Below, one piece after another: positions 32,545 through 41,894 of a stretch of DNA of 54,257 nt. The DNA is from Vicinamibacteria bacterium. Lineage in GTDB: Bacteria; Acidobacteriota; Vicinamibacteria; Vicinamibacterales; UBA8438. Location: positions 1 to 54,257 of the forward strand of contig JAJEFC010000262.1 in NCBI GenBank assembly GCA_022820675.1. Direction: 5' to 3'. Position numbers and translations under genes: made by a program. Within the stretch, counting starts at the first letter, position 1, and every line of letters begins with the position of its first letter. The notes beneath the pieces are model-generated. The model searched no databases. It saw nothing but the letters and a program-made list of their open reading frames with translations, and was not told where the DNA came from.

Positions 32545-33387
32545 ATGTGCTCGATGCGAATCCGGCCGGCCCGTCACGTGCACGCGAGGTCTCGCCGTTC
32601 GCTGTGGTGCAGCGGCGTCCTGATCAGCCTGCTCGCGGTCGGGTGCGGGCCGACCCCGAACTTCGAGGACGCCGGCATCGGCCGGACCGGCGAGAGCGGC
32701 GCGGGGGACGTGTCGATTCCGGTCCCGTCCCGGGAGGACGGGAACGGGGATCTCCTCGTGGCGATTCTCGGCGCCCAGGGAAACCCGAACACCTCCGGAC
32801 CCGAGGGGTGGACGGTGGTGCCCGGCTTCCGCGGCTTCAACGACGCCATGTGTCAGGCGGACGGCCAAGGCACCGCGTGTCAACTGACCGTCTTCTACAA
32901 GATCGCCGACGGGTCGGAGTCGACCGCCGCGTTCTCGTGGGGCGGCAGCCGGCAGGCGGCGGCCGCCGTGCTGCGGTACTCGAACGTCGACGCCGACGAG
33001 CCCATCGGCGCGTCGAACCAGCAGCGCGGGTCGGCGGACACGGTGACGGCGCCGGTGGTCGAGACCACCCGCGACGGGTCCCGCGCCCTGCGCATCGCCC
33101 TCGTCGAGCTCGACGAGGCGGGGCCGTTCGTCCGCGAGGCGGCGGCGATGTCCGACGTGCCGCCGGGAGAACGCCTGAACATCCTCTCCTTCCCCGCCGC
33201 GGCGGACGATCCCGAGGGCTGCGGCCCGCCGATGGCCGGCTGCAACACCGACCGCGCGGTGGCGCTGGCGGTCTCGGACACGCGTCACCGGACGGCCGGC
33301 CCCTCCGGCCCCGTGTCGTGGGAGCTCCCCGCCGCCGACCAGTGGCTCACCGCCACGATAGAGATTCGGCGGCCGCCCGGGCAGTGA
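32545..33387 (+). CDS. Lipoprotein with beta-sandwich domain, unknown function
   Basis: 280 residues. The N-terminus has a lipobox (LISLLAVGCGP; Cys at about 34), so it should be lipid-anchored. The mature part is all-beta: GAGDVSIPVPSREDGNGDLLVAILGAQGNPNTSGPEGWTVVPGF, CQLTVFYKIADGSESTAAFSWGGSRQAAAAVLRYSNVDADEPIG, a pattern also found in cell-surface and phage-tail-like beta-sandwich proteins, and four Cys that could pair. Function unknown. It has its own GGGGGG ribosome binding site before ATG. Confidence 0.7.
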   Translation: MCSMRIRPARHVHARSRRSLWCSGVLISLLAVGCGPTPNFEDAGIGRTGESGAGDVSIPVPSREDGNGDLLVAILGAQGNPNTSGPEGWTVVPGFRGFNDAMCQADGQGTACQLTVFYKIADGSESTAAFSWGGSRQAAAAVLRYSNVDADEPIGASNQQRGSADTVTAPVVETTRDGSRALRIALVELDEAGPFVREAAAMSDVPPGERLNILSFPAAADDPEGCGPPMAGCNTDRAVALAVSDTRHRTAGPSGPVSWELPAADQWLTATIEIRRPPGQ

Positions 33388-33481
33388 CGACTCGCGCGCG
33401 TCGTCGAGCCGCCGAGACGGTATTCCCGCCCGACGGGAGCGACGTCTGGCTGGCGGCGGCTGTTCGCGAGCGGCGCACGTC

Positions 33482-33499
33482 GTGTACGGCGGAGTACAC
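33482..33499. promoter_or_regulatory. GTGTAC-N6-GTACAC palindromic operator
   Basis: A perfect six-base inverted repeat with a six-base centre ends one base before the start codon of the ribbon-helix-helix gene. This is where an autorepressing antitoxin would bind. Confidence 0.55.
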
Positions 33500-33500
33500 C

Positions 33501-33764
33501 ATGCAGCGTACGCAGGTTTACCTGACCGAGGAGCAGGGGCGCCTCTTGAAGAGCCGGAGCCGGGCGACCGGCTGCACCGTGTCGGAGCTCGTTCGCGCGG
33601 CCATCGACGGCGTGTACACGCGGCAACGCCAACCGACCACTGCGGACCGAGTACGCCTTGCCCGGCGCACGGCCGGGGCCTGGAAGGAGTTCCCGGAGAC
33701 CGGCGCCGAGTACGTCGAGCGCATCCGGGGCTCCAGGCGTCTGTCGCGGACGATGGGCCGCTAG
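33501..33764 (+). CDS. Ribbon-helix-helix (CopG-like) protein, orphan antitoxin candidate
   Basis: 87 residues: MQRTQVYLTEEQGRLLKSRSRATGCTVSELVRAAIDGVY is a CopG/RHH DNA-binding domain (beta-strand QVYL, helices, then SELVRAAID), followed by a basic linker and a tail (AGAWKEFPETGAEYVERIRGSRRL) of the VapB kind. A PIN-domain VapC normally follows within a few bases; here no toxin frame follows and the next gene is on the other strand. A palindrome abuts its start. Confidence 0.75.
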   Translation: MQRTQVYLTEEQGRLLKSRSRATGCTVSELVRAAIDGVYTRQRQPTTADRVRLARRTAGAWKEFPETGAEYVERIRGSRRLSRTMGR

Positions 33765-33799
33765 TGAAGCGCTGGTACCTCCGTCCGGACGGCTATCTC

Positions 33800-34336
33800 T
33801 CACGCGCGTTGCCGAACGACCCACAGCCATCGGATCGTGCCGTAGATCGTCGCGACCAGCGCCGCCAGGATCAGCACGCTCTTCAGCAGCGTGAAGACCG
33901 CGGCCACTCTCGTCCAGGACGACGATGCGCCGCCATAGGTCGCGGCCAGCAACGCGATGGAGATGTTCTCCAGGACGTCTGCCACGGCCCCGGCGATCGG
34001 CAGCAGGTAGAACGGTTGGTCGTTCCCGAATAGTCGGAGCAGTGCGAGGGCGAGGAGCAGGCCGTACGCCACCGGGAAGATCAGGTCGACGGTCACCTCG
34101 GTCCAGGCGTAGACGGCCCTCGCGCGCGGGTCGAGCCGATCGAGGGCGCTGAACAGGGTGGCGGCCTGATCGGGGGTGTACCACTGTCTGACGTCGAGGA
34201 GCTCGAGACCGCCCAACCGAGCATCTCGCCACTCGAATACAGCCAGACAGAGAAGCGTGGCAAGCACCGCCAGGACAACCACCCGCCACGTGGCGAGCCG
34301 TTGCAGCACGGGGCGAATCCCGTCGCGCATGTTCAC
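33800..34336 (-). CDS. Four-helix integral membrane protein, unknown function
   Basis: 178 residues with four membrane helices: VVVLAVLATLLCLAVFEW, VTVDLIFPVAYGLLLALALLRL, FYLLPIAGAVADVLENISIALLAATYG and VFTLLKSVLILAALVATIYGTI. The polar TEVTVD and VADVLEN segments within the helices are typical of a conserved small membrane family; no function is known. Start is GTG 34336 or ATG 34330. It lies just beyond the end of the large defence operon on the same strand, 137 bp away, and is not part of the known system. Confidence 0.7.
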   Translation of the reverse strand: MNMRDGIRPVLQRLATWRVVVLAVLATLLCLAVFEWRDARLGGLELLDVRQWYTPDQAATLFSALDRLDPRARAVYAWTEVTVDLIFPVAYGLLLALALLRLFGNDQPFYLLPIAGAVADVLENISIALLAATYGGASSSWTRVAAVFTLLKSVLILAALVATIYGTIRWLWVVRQRA

Positions 34337-34473
34337 CGGTCCGTCAACTGTCAGCTCGGCCTCCTCCCGCTGGGTCCAGTCCAGACAACTACCTTCCCGA
34401 CCCTGACGTCAGGAATCCAGGGCCAGGAGCGCCCCGCAAGACGGCCCAAGATGCACAGGGCATCACCCCCGCG

Positions 34474-37400
34474 TCACTCTTCGGCGCCGGGAACGACAAC
34501 CGCAGTCTTCGTACCGCCGCCGTGGCGGGTTACGCGTGGGCGGCAACGCACCTTCACCGCCCCGCGCGTGAACGCATCGTCCGTGGAACGGCTGCTCCAA
34601 ACGTACGCCTCGCCGGGGCCGAGGGCGGCGAGCTTCGCGGGGGTCAGGCCGTCGAGGGCGGCGTTCGCCTTCTGTATGTGTTTCAACCAAGCGGGCGAGT
34701 TGAACTTGTGCAGCATGATGTGGGTGGACAGCTCGATGAGCGAGGTCGGGACGGATGGCGGGTCCTGCGACGCCACCATGACCGTCGTCCCCTTGTGGCG
34801 CATCTCCCGCACGACCTCGACGAGTCCCGCCACGAGGTCCGGGCTGTCGATGTACTTGTGGGCCTCGTCGAAGACGACGAGCTTGTTGAACCGTCGGCCC
34901 TCGTAGGTGGTCTCGGCGAACAACTGCAGCAGCACGACGAACAGCCCGAGAGCCTCGTCCTTCTCGATGAACTCGTCCCGGAGGTCGACGATCACGAGGC
35001 GGCCGGGACGCAGGATGTCGGTCAAGCGGTGGGCGTCGTCGACGTAGTCCTCCGCGAACCGCAGCCGCAGCAGGGCGAGGTCCTTCAGATAGTCGGACAG
35101 CCCGGAGTCCTGGACGCCCTGGCGCAGAGCATCCAGGGTGAGGTCGCCGCGCAGCTTCTTCATGATGAGCGCGAGCTGCCGGATGTACAGGCTCTGGCTG
35201 CCGACCGCGCCCATCAGGAACTTCCAATGCGACGCCTTCAGCTCCGACGCGGCGAACGCGATGGGCAGGACTTCAGTTCCGGGGTACTCCGCCCGGCGCG
35301 CCTCGACCTTGGCGGCGGGTGTCAGGATCACCAGATCGTCGAGGGCCTGCGGCACGGCGCCGTAGTCGGCGCGCAAGCGGCTCACTTCCGCCTCGACGGC
35401 GTTGGGCGCCGCCATCGAGGTGAACTCCGGCTGGTAGTCGAGGGTGGCGCTGTAGTGGAAGATGACGCCGGCGAGCGGCTGCGGAAGGCGATTCACGCCA
35501 GCGACCGGCATGCAGGCCATCTCGATGACGCTCCCCAGGGTGTAGCTCTTGCCGCCGCCCTGGACGCCGAAGAGGCTGACGGTGTGGGTCTGGTTTAGAT
35601 CCAGCGCGACGGTGCGGCCGGACGTCCGGCCGATGAGGCCGTACTGCGGCGACGACCCGGTTGCGCCGAGGACGGCGTCGTAGGCCGGCCCGGCCGAGTC
35701 CGCGGGCGGCTCTTCCGACTGAACGGGGAGCAAGGGTTGGGCCGGGGCGCGCGACGGCGGTGCGGACGACGAAGCGCCCGACTCGGGATCGACCGGCTCG
35801 TTAGCGTCTCGCGCGATCTGTTTCCGGTGAGACGGTCGCTCCGCCCCTCGACTGGCGCGTTCGTCTTCGGCACCTGCTCCGCCAGCCCTCGCCCGGCGCC
35901 CGGTGCGTGGCACCGCCCGTGTCGTCTCGGCTGGCTCTCCTTCATCCACAGCAGGGGGCGATGCTTCGGCGCCATCTTCGTCCAGAACAGGCGGCAACGC
36001 TTCGACATCATCCGATTCGCTTGACTCCCCGGGCCGCGCGGCTTCGGCTGGCTGTCCTTCGTCCGGAGCTGGCGGTCCTTCGTCCGGAGCAGGGGGCGAC
36101 GTTTCGACATCGTCCGATACGGTTGGCTCCTCGGGCCGCGCGCCTTGGGTATCCACGCCCGCCGAGCCCTCGCCGGCGGACTCGGTGGTTGAGCGCGCAC
36201 GCTCCGCCACCAGGAACGCGGCTGAATCAAGACGCGGTAGCGGCGGTTCCTCCGACGGGGTGGCGGAGAGCGGCTCGCCCGTAGTCCCGCCACCGCCAGC
36301 GATTTCCTCGCCGGCGGAACCGCCGCCGTCGGCGCCCTCCCCGCCGGTCGACCGTGAGACGGCGTGATCCACGAGGCTGCGAATCAGGTCGACGCCCACG
36401 CGGTGGAACTCCACCCCCGCTTCGTACTCCGCCGGCTCGGTCCCCGACTTGTCGAAGTCGAACACCAGGCCGCTCCGCGAGAATCGGAGCGCGTAGCCCT
36501 CTTCCAGAAGGTCGAGGAACGTCCGGGCCTCCGCTCCCGCGGCACCCTCCATCAGGTCGTACCGCAGCCCGCGCTCCAGATAGAACTCGAGCACGGTGCT
36601 CAGCTCGCGCGTCTTGAGCAGCCGGTCCGGGCGGTCTGGGGTGACGCGCCGCGGGTCGAAATGCACCTGAATGACGTGCTCGCTCTGGTTGAGTTGCTCG
36701 ATCATCTGCTGCTTCAGATGGTTGTAGCCGCTCAGGCCGAGCCTCTGGGCGTAACACTTCACCTCGACCAGGTTGCAGGTGATCGTCCGGTTCGCGAGAT
36801 CGAGATCGAACAGCGCGAGGTCGGTCCGGCGCACGGTCACCTCGTCGCCGATGGCCTCCGCCTGGGATTTGGCGGCGTGGAACAGGTCGATGTGCGCATC
36901 GAGCGGCACGACGATCTGGTTGCGCAGCGCGCCCTGATACTCCAGGAACATCCTCGCCAGCGCCAGCCCGAGGGCCTCGGCCCGCGCGGTCGGGGACGAG
37001 ACGAGCTTGAGCGCCAACCGCCCCGAGAGCGAGCGCAGATGATCGAGGGCGGCGATGGCCTGCGGCTCCTCGGCTTCGAGGCCGTATTCGCGCAGCACCG
37101 GTCCGAGAATCGCCTTCAGCTCATCGAGCGACCGCGAGCTGATGACGAGGCGGTGTCCATGCTCGGGCGCCGCCGAAGGCGTGTAGTCGATCAGGTAGTC
37201 GGGGCGGTCGCGCCGGCCGCCGTGGTCGAAGAACTCGATGCCCATGTTCCGGTCGACGGTGAACACCCAGTCGCTCGCCTCGTGCACGTCGCTGACGAGC
37301 GCGCGGCGGGCGCGGCCCAGCACGAGGCGGATGACGGGCCGGGCCGCGAAATCGGGCATCGATCGGGCCACGGTCGCGGTGGCCGCGGAAATCCGCGCCG

Positions 37401-40233
37401 GAAGCTCGCCGAGGAGCATCGAAGCCTCCTCGGCGCCCCCGATGACGGTCGGCGAACCGTGGCGCGGCTGACGACGCCAGCAGGCGCCGGTGTCGTCATC
37501 GTCGTCGTATCGAATCGTGAAGGCCTGGACGAGGCCGTGGAGCGGGACCGAGTTCTCGGGCCGAAGGGGCCGGTCCGCTGCCACCTCTTCAGGCGGAAAC
37601 ACATCGAAGAGGAAGCTGACGTGAGCCCGGTAACGCAGCGGGGCACGTCGGAAGTCGGCCGTCGCCAGCACCGCCAGGGTGAGCTTGGGGAAGATGTGGC
37701 TCTGAGCGGGAACCGAGAACGCTTCGCCGGCCGACGCGCCGTCGCCCGCCAGGAGCGCCCCGATGGCCTCCCCCACGCCGGGCGCGTTCGCGTCGGGCAC
37801 GAACAGGCGCACGTCGTACCGCAGGTCCTTGAACGCATCCTCCTGCTGCAGGACGACCAGCGCGTCGGCAAGGACAGCGGCGCGCCCCGGGTTGAACGCG
37901 TTGATGGTGAGCGTTCGCACGTACGGATGCTGGACGAGATAGCGCTCCATGCGCGCCGCGATGACCTGCCCGGTGATGGCGGCGCCGCCGATGGACGGCT
38001 CGGGCAAGCCGAGGGCCGCGCACACTTCTCCGAGCAGGCCGCGTGGATTGTCCTCGGCCGCGGGCGCGTACAGCGGCCACAACGCATGGATGTTGTCGAC
38101 GCTAGCGAAGATGCGGCCGTCGCCGACCGGGAGCATGGGCGGGACGTTGATCGAGGAGATGTCGAGCAGCGCTTCGCGCGCAGGCGTCACGTGCTCCTGC
38201 GGTCCCGCCGCGGCCTCCTTTACCCATGCCGCGCCGAGCTGCGCCCACACGAGCTGCCAGAGGGCTCGCAACGGGTGCGTCGGCGCGACCAGCGCCGCCT
38301 CGCGAACGTGACCCCGGTAGTCCTCGATCACGAGTCTCACGGTGTCGACCGTCAGCGCCGACCGCAACGAGACGATGGCCTTGAGCTGGTCGCTGCCGGC
38401 CTCGCGTTCGACCCTGGCCGCGAGGTCTCCGAGCAGGTCGTTGTAGGCCGCCGCATAGGCCAGGACCTCCGGTCCGTTGCGCAGGTAGTCGAAACCCTGG
38501 GACACCAGCGTCCCGGCGCCCTGAACGACGCGGTCGAAGCAGGTCGCTCGGGCGTCCAGGAAGCTCCGCACCCCCGCCGACGCGGGCCAGTCCGCGACGT
38601 CAGCGGTCGGCGTCCGCGGTTGGCCCATGTGGATCTGCATTCGCCAGCTCACGGGGCCATCCGGCGACGCGAGGATTCGCTGCTCGACGTCCTTGAGCCA
38701 GCGCGCCACCGGAATCTGGCACGCGCCGTCCTTGCCGAAGCCGACCTCCAGAGTCTCCTGCGCAGCCACCCGTTGCGTGCTGCGTTGCCTCCAGCCGACG
38801 CGGGTCAGCGCAATCTCCGCCGGTTCCCGTTGCTGCAGAATCGCCCCGAACTGCCGGTCGAGGCGTGCGTGCTCGACGCTGTCGGCTCTGGGAATCGACC
38901 GCTGCGGCGGCTCGTCTTCCAGCTCGGCATCCCGCACGACGTAGAACGGTTCGCTCTCGTTCGACCGTCTTCCATCTTGATCGGTGGGGTCGTCAATCGG
39001 AATCGGATCGCCGTCCGCCGTCCACGCCAGCACACGTACGTGGTGCCAGCCTTCCTCGAAGTCGACGCGGTTGAGCTTCAGCAGCGAGACCGTCGCATGG
39101 GTCCGCGCCGGCTTCCAGACCTTGACCTTCCGTGACGCACCGACCGGGCCGGCCTCTTTCGCGACGATCTGTACGGTGAAGTGATCCAGGCCCCGCACCT
39201 GGCGCGGGTGCGGATCGACCTCCAGGACGACGCCCAACTTCCGGCGTTCCTTCGGCGCGAGGACCTGCTGACCGACCAGGTCGGCGAGCCGGTCGTCTCC
39301 GGCCTCGTCCTCGGTCACAACCGGCAGATCGGTTTCGACGCGCTCGAATCGGACTCTGTCCGGCGCGATCTCCGATCCGAACTCCCACTTGTCGAACGAC
39401 AGGTCCCAGTTGCGGCGGTCGAGAACGATCTGAGAGGTCCAGGCGACGGGATCGTCGATGCCCACCTCCGTGAGGTACTCGGCCAGCCGCCGGCGGAGGC
39501 CCTTGTTGACGAGGTCGAGATCGAGCACGCGTCCCAGCGCCGACGCATCCGCATCCGTCAGACGCAGGACGCAATCGAGGTTCTTGCACACGCGTCCATA
39601 GGCGGTCGCCGGGTCGTCGAACAGCTTGAAGTCGGGGACCAGCCCCAGCTCGTACAGGGCGCCGCCGAAAGCCTCGCCATCGTTGCCGTTCACCCGGGCG
39701 CACAGCAGGTAGCGGATCTGCGCCGCGTTCCCGCCCCAGCTCCAGCACTGCTCGCGCAAGTGCTGCAGCAGGTCGCGAACGTACCCCTGCAGCGAGGACG
39801 GAAGGCGCTCCAGCACTTGCCGTCTGAGCGACTCGTAGGCGTCGCCGACATCGAACTCCTCGAACGTTGCGCGGCCGAACGAGTCCTCGGCGCTGGTCTG
39901 CAGGTTCGGCGGCAGGAAGACGCACAACGGCGGGCGCAACGATCCGTCGGGCAACGGGTTCCGAAGCTCGACCAGCTTCGTAGACGAGACGTAGAGGTCG
40001 TCCTCCGCCGAGGCCGGCGCCGCGCCCTCTGCGAGCACGTAGACGTTCGCCGAAGGCGCCTGACGGCGCAGCCCCCTGGCGAGCGCGAGCATCAGCTCGG
40101 GTCCCAGGTCGGATACGCGCATGCAGTGTCCCGGCTCCCGTCCGCGCAGCGCCTCCGCGAGAGAAGGCAGCAGCAGGTCTTCCGCCGCGTGAGTGACCTC
40201 CGAGGCGGGGAGAGCCCGGAACGCACCGCTCAC
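34474..40233 (-). CDS. mad8: MADS-type effector: PD-(D/E)xK-like nuclease domain plus HerA-like ATPase
   Basis: 1919 residues, last gene of the operon; its GTG start overlaps the previous stop as GTGA. Residues 1-1100 are a large region of no recognised fold. Near 1137-1170 lies TDLALFDLD...NLVEVKCYAQ, with Asp at 1138/1143/1145 and E1157-V-K1159: a PD-(D/E)xK nuclease signature. Residues about 1290-1530 are an acidic Pro/Glu/Ser linker with repeats (PPAPDEGPPAPDEG). From about 1535 a HerA/VirB4-like ATPase follows: Walker A GVQGGGKS at 1556, Walker B LVVFDEAH near 1786, then VMVASQDPPSV. Family knowledge: in MADS this ATP-binding protein is needed for restriction. A DNA-translocating nuclease replacing HsdR is inference. 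The mad number is by analogy from memory. Confidence 0.82.
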   Translation of the reverse strand: MSGAFRALPASEVTHAAEDLLLPSLAEALRGREPGHCMRVSDLGPELMLALARGLRRQAPSANVYVLAEGAAPASAEDDLYVSSTKLVELRNPLPDGSLRPPLCVFLPPNLQTSAEDSFGRATFEEFDVGDAYESLRRQVLERLPSSLQGYVRDLLQHLREQCWSWGGNAAQIRYLLCARVNGNDGEAFGGALYELGLVPDFKLFDDPATAYGRVCKNLDCVLRLTDADASALGRVLDLDLVNKGLRRRLAEYLTEVGIDDPVAWTSQIVLDRRNWDLSFDKWEFGSEIAPDRVRFERVETDLPVVTEDEAGDDRLADLVGQQVLAPKERRKLGVVLEVDPHPRQVRGLDHFTVQIVAKEAGPVGASRKVKVWKPARTHATVSLLKLNRVDFEEGWHHVRVLAWTADGDPIPIDDPTDQDGRRSNESEPFYVVRDAELEDEPPQRSIPRADSVEHARLDRQFGAILQQREPAEIALTRVGWRQRSTQRVAAQETLEVGFGKDGACQIPVARWLKDVEQRILASPDGPVSWRMQIHMGQPRTPTADVADWPASAGVRSFLDARATCFDRVVQGAGTLVSQGFDYLRNGPEVLAYAAAYNDLLGDLAARVEREAGSDQLKAIVSLRSALTVDTVRLVIEDYRGHVREAALVAPTHPLRALWQLVWAQLGAAWVKEAAAGPQEHVTPAREALLDISSINVPPMLPVGDGRIFASVDNIHALWPLYAPAAEDNPRGLLGEVCAALGLPEPSIGGAAITGQVIAARMERYLVQHPYVRTLTINAFNPGRAAVLADALVVLQQEDAFKDLRYDVRLFVPDANAPGVGEAIGALLAGDGASAGEAFSVPAQSHIFPKLTLAVLATADFRRAPLRYRAHVSFLFDVFPPEEVAADRPLRPENSVPLHGLVQAFTIRYDDDDDTGACWRRQPRHGSPTVIGGAEEASMLLGELPARISAATATVARSMPDFAARPVIRLVLGRARRALVSDVHEASDWVFTVDRNMGIEFFDHGGRRDRPDYLIDYTPSAAPEHGHRLVISSRSLDELKAILGPVLREYGLEAEEPQAIAALDHLRSLSGRLALKLVSSPTARAEALGLALARMFLEYQGALRNQIVVPLDAHIDLFHAAKSQAEAIGDEVTVRRTDLALFDLDLANRTITCNLVEVKCYAQRLGLSGYNHLKQQMIEQLNQSEHVIQVHFDPRRVTPDRPDRLLKTRELSTVLEFYLERGLRYDLMEGAAGAEARTFLDLLEEGYALRFSRSGLVFDFDKSGTEPAEYEAGVEFHRVGVDLIRSLVDHAVSRSTGGEGADGGGSAGEEIAGGGGTTGEPLSATPSEEPPLPRLDSAAFLVAERARSTTESAGEGSAGVDTQGARPEEPTVSDDVETSPPAPDEGPPAPDEGQPAEAARPGESSESDDVEALPPVLDEDGAEASPPAVDEGEPAETTRAVPRTGRRARAGGAGAEDERASRGAERPSHRKQIARDANEPVDPESGASSSAPPSRAPAQPLLPVQSEEPPADSAGPAYDAVLGATGSSPQYGLIGRTSGRTVALDLNQTHTVSLFGVQGGGKSYTLGSVIEMACMPVAGVNRLPQPLAGVIFHYSATLDYQPEFTSMAAPNAVEAEVSRLRADYGAVPQALDDLVILTPAAKVEARRAEYPGTEVLPIAFAASELKASHWKFLMGAVGSQSLYIRQLALIMKKLRGDLTLDALRQGVQDSGLSDYLKDLALLRLRFAEDYVDDAHRLTDILRPGRLVIVDLRDEFIEKDEALGLFVVLLQLFAETTYEGRRFNKLVVFDEAHKYIDSPDLVAGLVEVVREMRHKGTTVMVASQDPPSVPTSLIELSTHIMLHKFNSPAWLKHIQKANAALDGLTPAKLAALGPGEAYVWSSRSTDDAFTRGAVKVRCRPRVTRHGGGTKTAVVVPGAEE

Positions 40234-41894
40234 GCCGCGCCTCCCTTCGACGCCGATATCGTGTAGCGGGGCGTGATGGTCTGGGCCACGTAGGCGTCGG
40301 ACAGGTCCCGGAAGAACCCGACCTCCCGTAACCGATCCTTGAAATGCGCGACGTTCCCGCGGAGCGCCGCGAGGTCGTCGATGCCGGGCGCGCCGAAGCC
40401 GTCGCCCGGCGGCAGGCGATCCACGAAGATCCCGTAACGCTCGCGCAGAAAGGTCAAGAGCTCGTCGACGCGGAGGGGCCGCGTCGAGAATCCCGACTCC
40501 GAGGACTGGAGCACGGCGATCTGCAGCAACACCTCCAGCAGACGGCTGCCGAGAACGAAACGCCGGGCGCTGCCCTTCGACTGGTGCATCATACCGGCGT
40601 CCCGCCGCTTGAACAGCGAGTCCAGGAACTCGGTGATGTACCGCCGGTGATACGAACCGCGTAACGCCATCAGCATCTCGATGAACAGGTCGAAATCGCT
40701 CAACCCCATCCCGGTCACGCGGGTGAGCTCGGGATCGATCTCGTCGCGGGAATGACCGCCGGTGTCCTCGATCAGACCGGCCAGCCGCGCCTTGAAGTAC
40801 CCGTCACGCTCGGCCGCATGGGGCGGCTCCAGAAGCTGCAGGAGGTCGCCGACGCCGAAGTACCCCGTGGACGGCAGGGCCAGCCTGCCGACCTTGCGGC
40901 TCAGGTACTCTGCAAACTCGTCGAGCTTGCGCACGAGGTACTGCGACCGCACGTACAGCGGAACCCGGCGATAGTGCGTGTCGGCGCTGCGACGCGCGAG
41001 ATCGGCCATCCGGCTGTCGAACGCATGGCCCAGATCGACCAGCACGAAGACCCGATAGGGGCAGCCACCGTGGGCATGCATCGCACCCGGCTCGACGGGG
41101 CAGCTCCCCGGCGCGCACGTCGGATCCGCGCTCCGCCGGCGCACCAGCATGGGCAGCAGCTTGATGATCCGCAGGTAGTAGAGGCCCAGGTGGAAGGCGA
41201 ACAGCGTCGTCAGGTAATCGACCAGAACGGACCGCGGCACATGGCGCTCGTAGGCCAGCAGCCGCAGCACGTCGTCGGCCAGCAGGTCGACCTGACCGAC
41301 GCACAGCGGCGGAAAGCGCTCCGGTTCCTGCGAATCCTTCATGTCCACCGTCACCTGCCGGTCGAAATGCAGGAGCGCCTGGGTCTCCACGTCGACGCGA
41401 GCGGACGTGTCGTACTTATCGGTGTGCAGGTCCACCCCCGCGAAGAAGAAGCGCCGCAGGGCGTCTCGAGCGGCCTGCCCGCGCCCGCCGCGGGCGGCGT
41501 AGAGCATCCAGTAGAGCTGCTCGGCCGCCCCGTAGTCGCGCGCGTGGCGCGCGTTCCGGAACTTGTACGTGTTGCCGTGCAGGGGCCGCGGCGCGGCCAG
41601 CGCCTGGTTCGGCCGCCCCCGGTTCACCAGATCCATCAGGTCGGTCTCGATCCAGCGCTCGACGATGTCCAGGTGCTCGCCGAACCCCGCGAACAGCCGC
41701 GGGTCCTTCGTGTACTCCCGTGCGAAATCCCCGACCGTCAGGTCATGCTTGCGGGGCGGCCGGCGCGTGCCGTAGCCATCGAACCGCAGCCGGGGAAACA
41801 GCATGGTCAACACCCGGTCCATGCTGACCGGCTTGAAGTCGACGTAGGAGAGCTTCTTGACGCGGAACTCGCGGTCGCGGCCCTTGATCGCCAT
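40230..41894 (-). CDS. mad7: MADS-type protein of unknown fold with Cys/His cluster
   Basis: 554 residues. No domain recognised. It begins KGRDREFRVKKLSYVDFKPVSMDRVLTMLFPRLRFDGYG, is mostly helical, and has a Cys/His group C260-x4-C265-x7-H273-x-H275-x2-C278 (CAPGSCPVEPGAMHAHGGC) that could hold zinc. Its ATG overlaps the kinase stop (TGATG, 41892-41896) and its stop overlaps the start of the ATPase gene (GTGA), so production of the two last proteins is coupled. The place between the kinase and the large ATPase is that of Mad7 in MADS; the function there is not known to me beyond being required for defence. The assignment rests on gene order. Confidence 0.7.
   Translation of the reverse strand: MAIKGRDREFRVKKLSYVDFKPVSMDRVLTMLFPRLRFDGYGTRRPPRKHDLTVGDFAREYTKDPRLFAGFGEHLDIVERWIETDLMDLVNRGRPNQALAAPRPLHGNTYKFRNARHARDYGAAEQLYWMLYAARGGRGQAARDALRRFFFAGVDLHTDKYDTSARVDVETQALLHFDRQVTVDMKDSQEPERFPPLCVGQVDLLADDVLRLLAYERHVPRSVLVDYLTTLFAFHLGLYYLRIIKLLPMLVRRRSADPTCAPGSCPVEPGAMHAHGGCPYRVFVLVDLGHAFDSRMADLARRSADTHYRRVPLYVRSQYLVRKLDEFAEYLSRKVGRLALPSTGYFGVGDLLQLLEPPHAAERDGYFKARLAGLIEDTGGHSRDEIDPELTRVTGMGLSDFDLFIEMLMALRGSYHRRYITEFLDSLFKRRDAGMMHQSKGSARRFVLGSRLLEVLLQIAVLQSSESGFSTRPLRVDELLTFLRERYGIFVDRLPPGDGFGAPGIDDLAALRGNVAHFKDRLREVGFFRDLSDAYVAQTITPRYTISASKGGAA

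Noticed and set aside
36364..39135. 923-codon plus-strand frame inside the defence operon
   Set aside because: Complement of the 1919-residue protein, whose minus frame has Walker motifs and nuclease signature; no motif on the plus strand.
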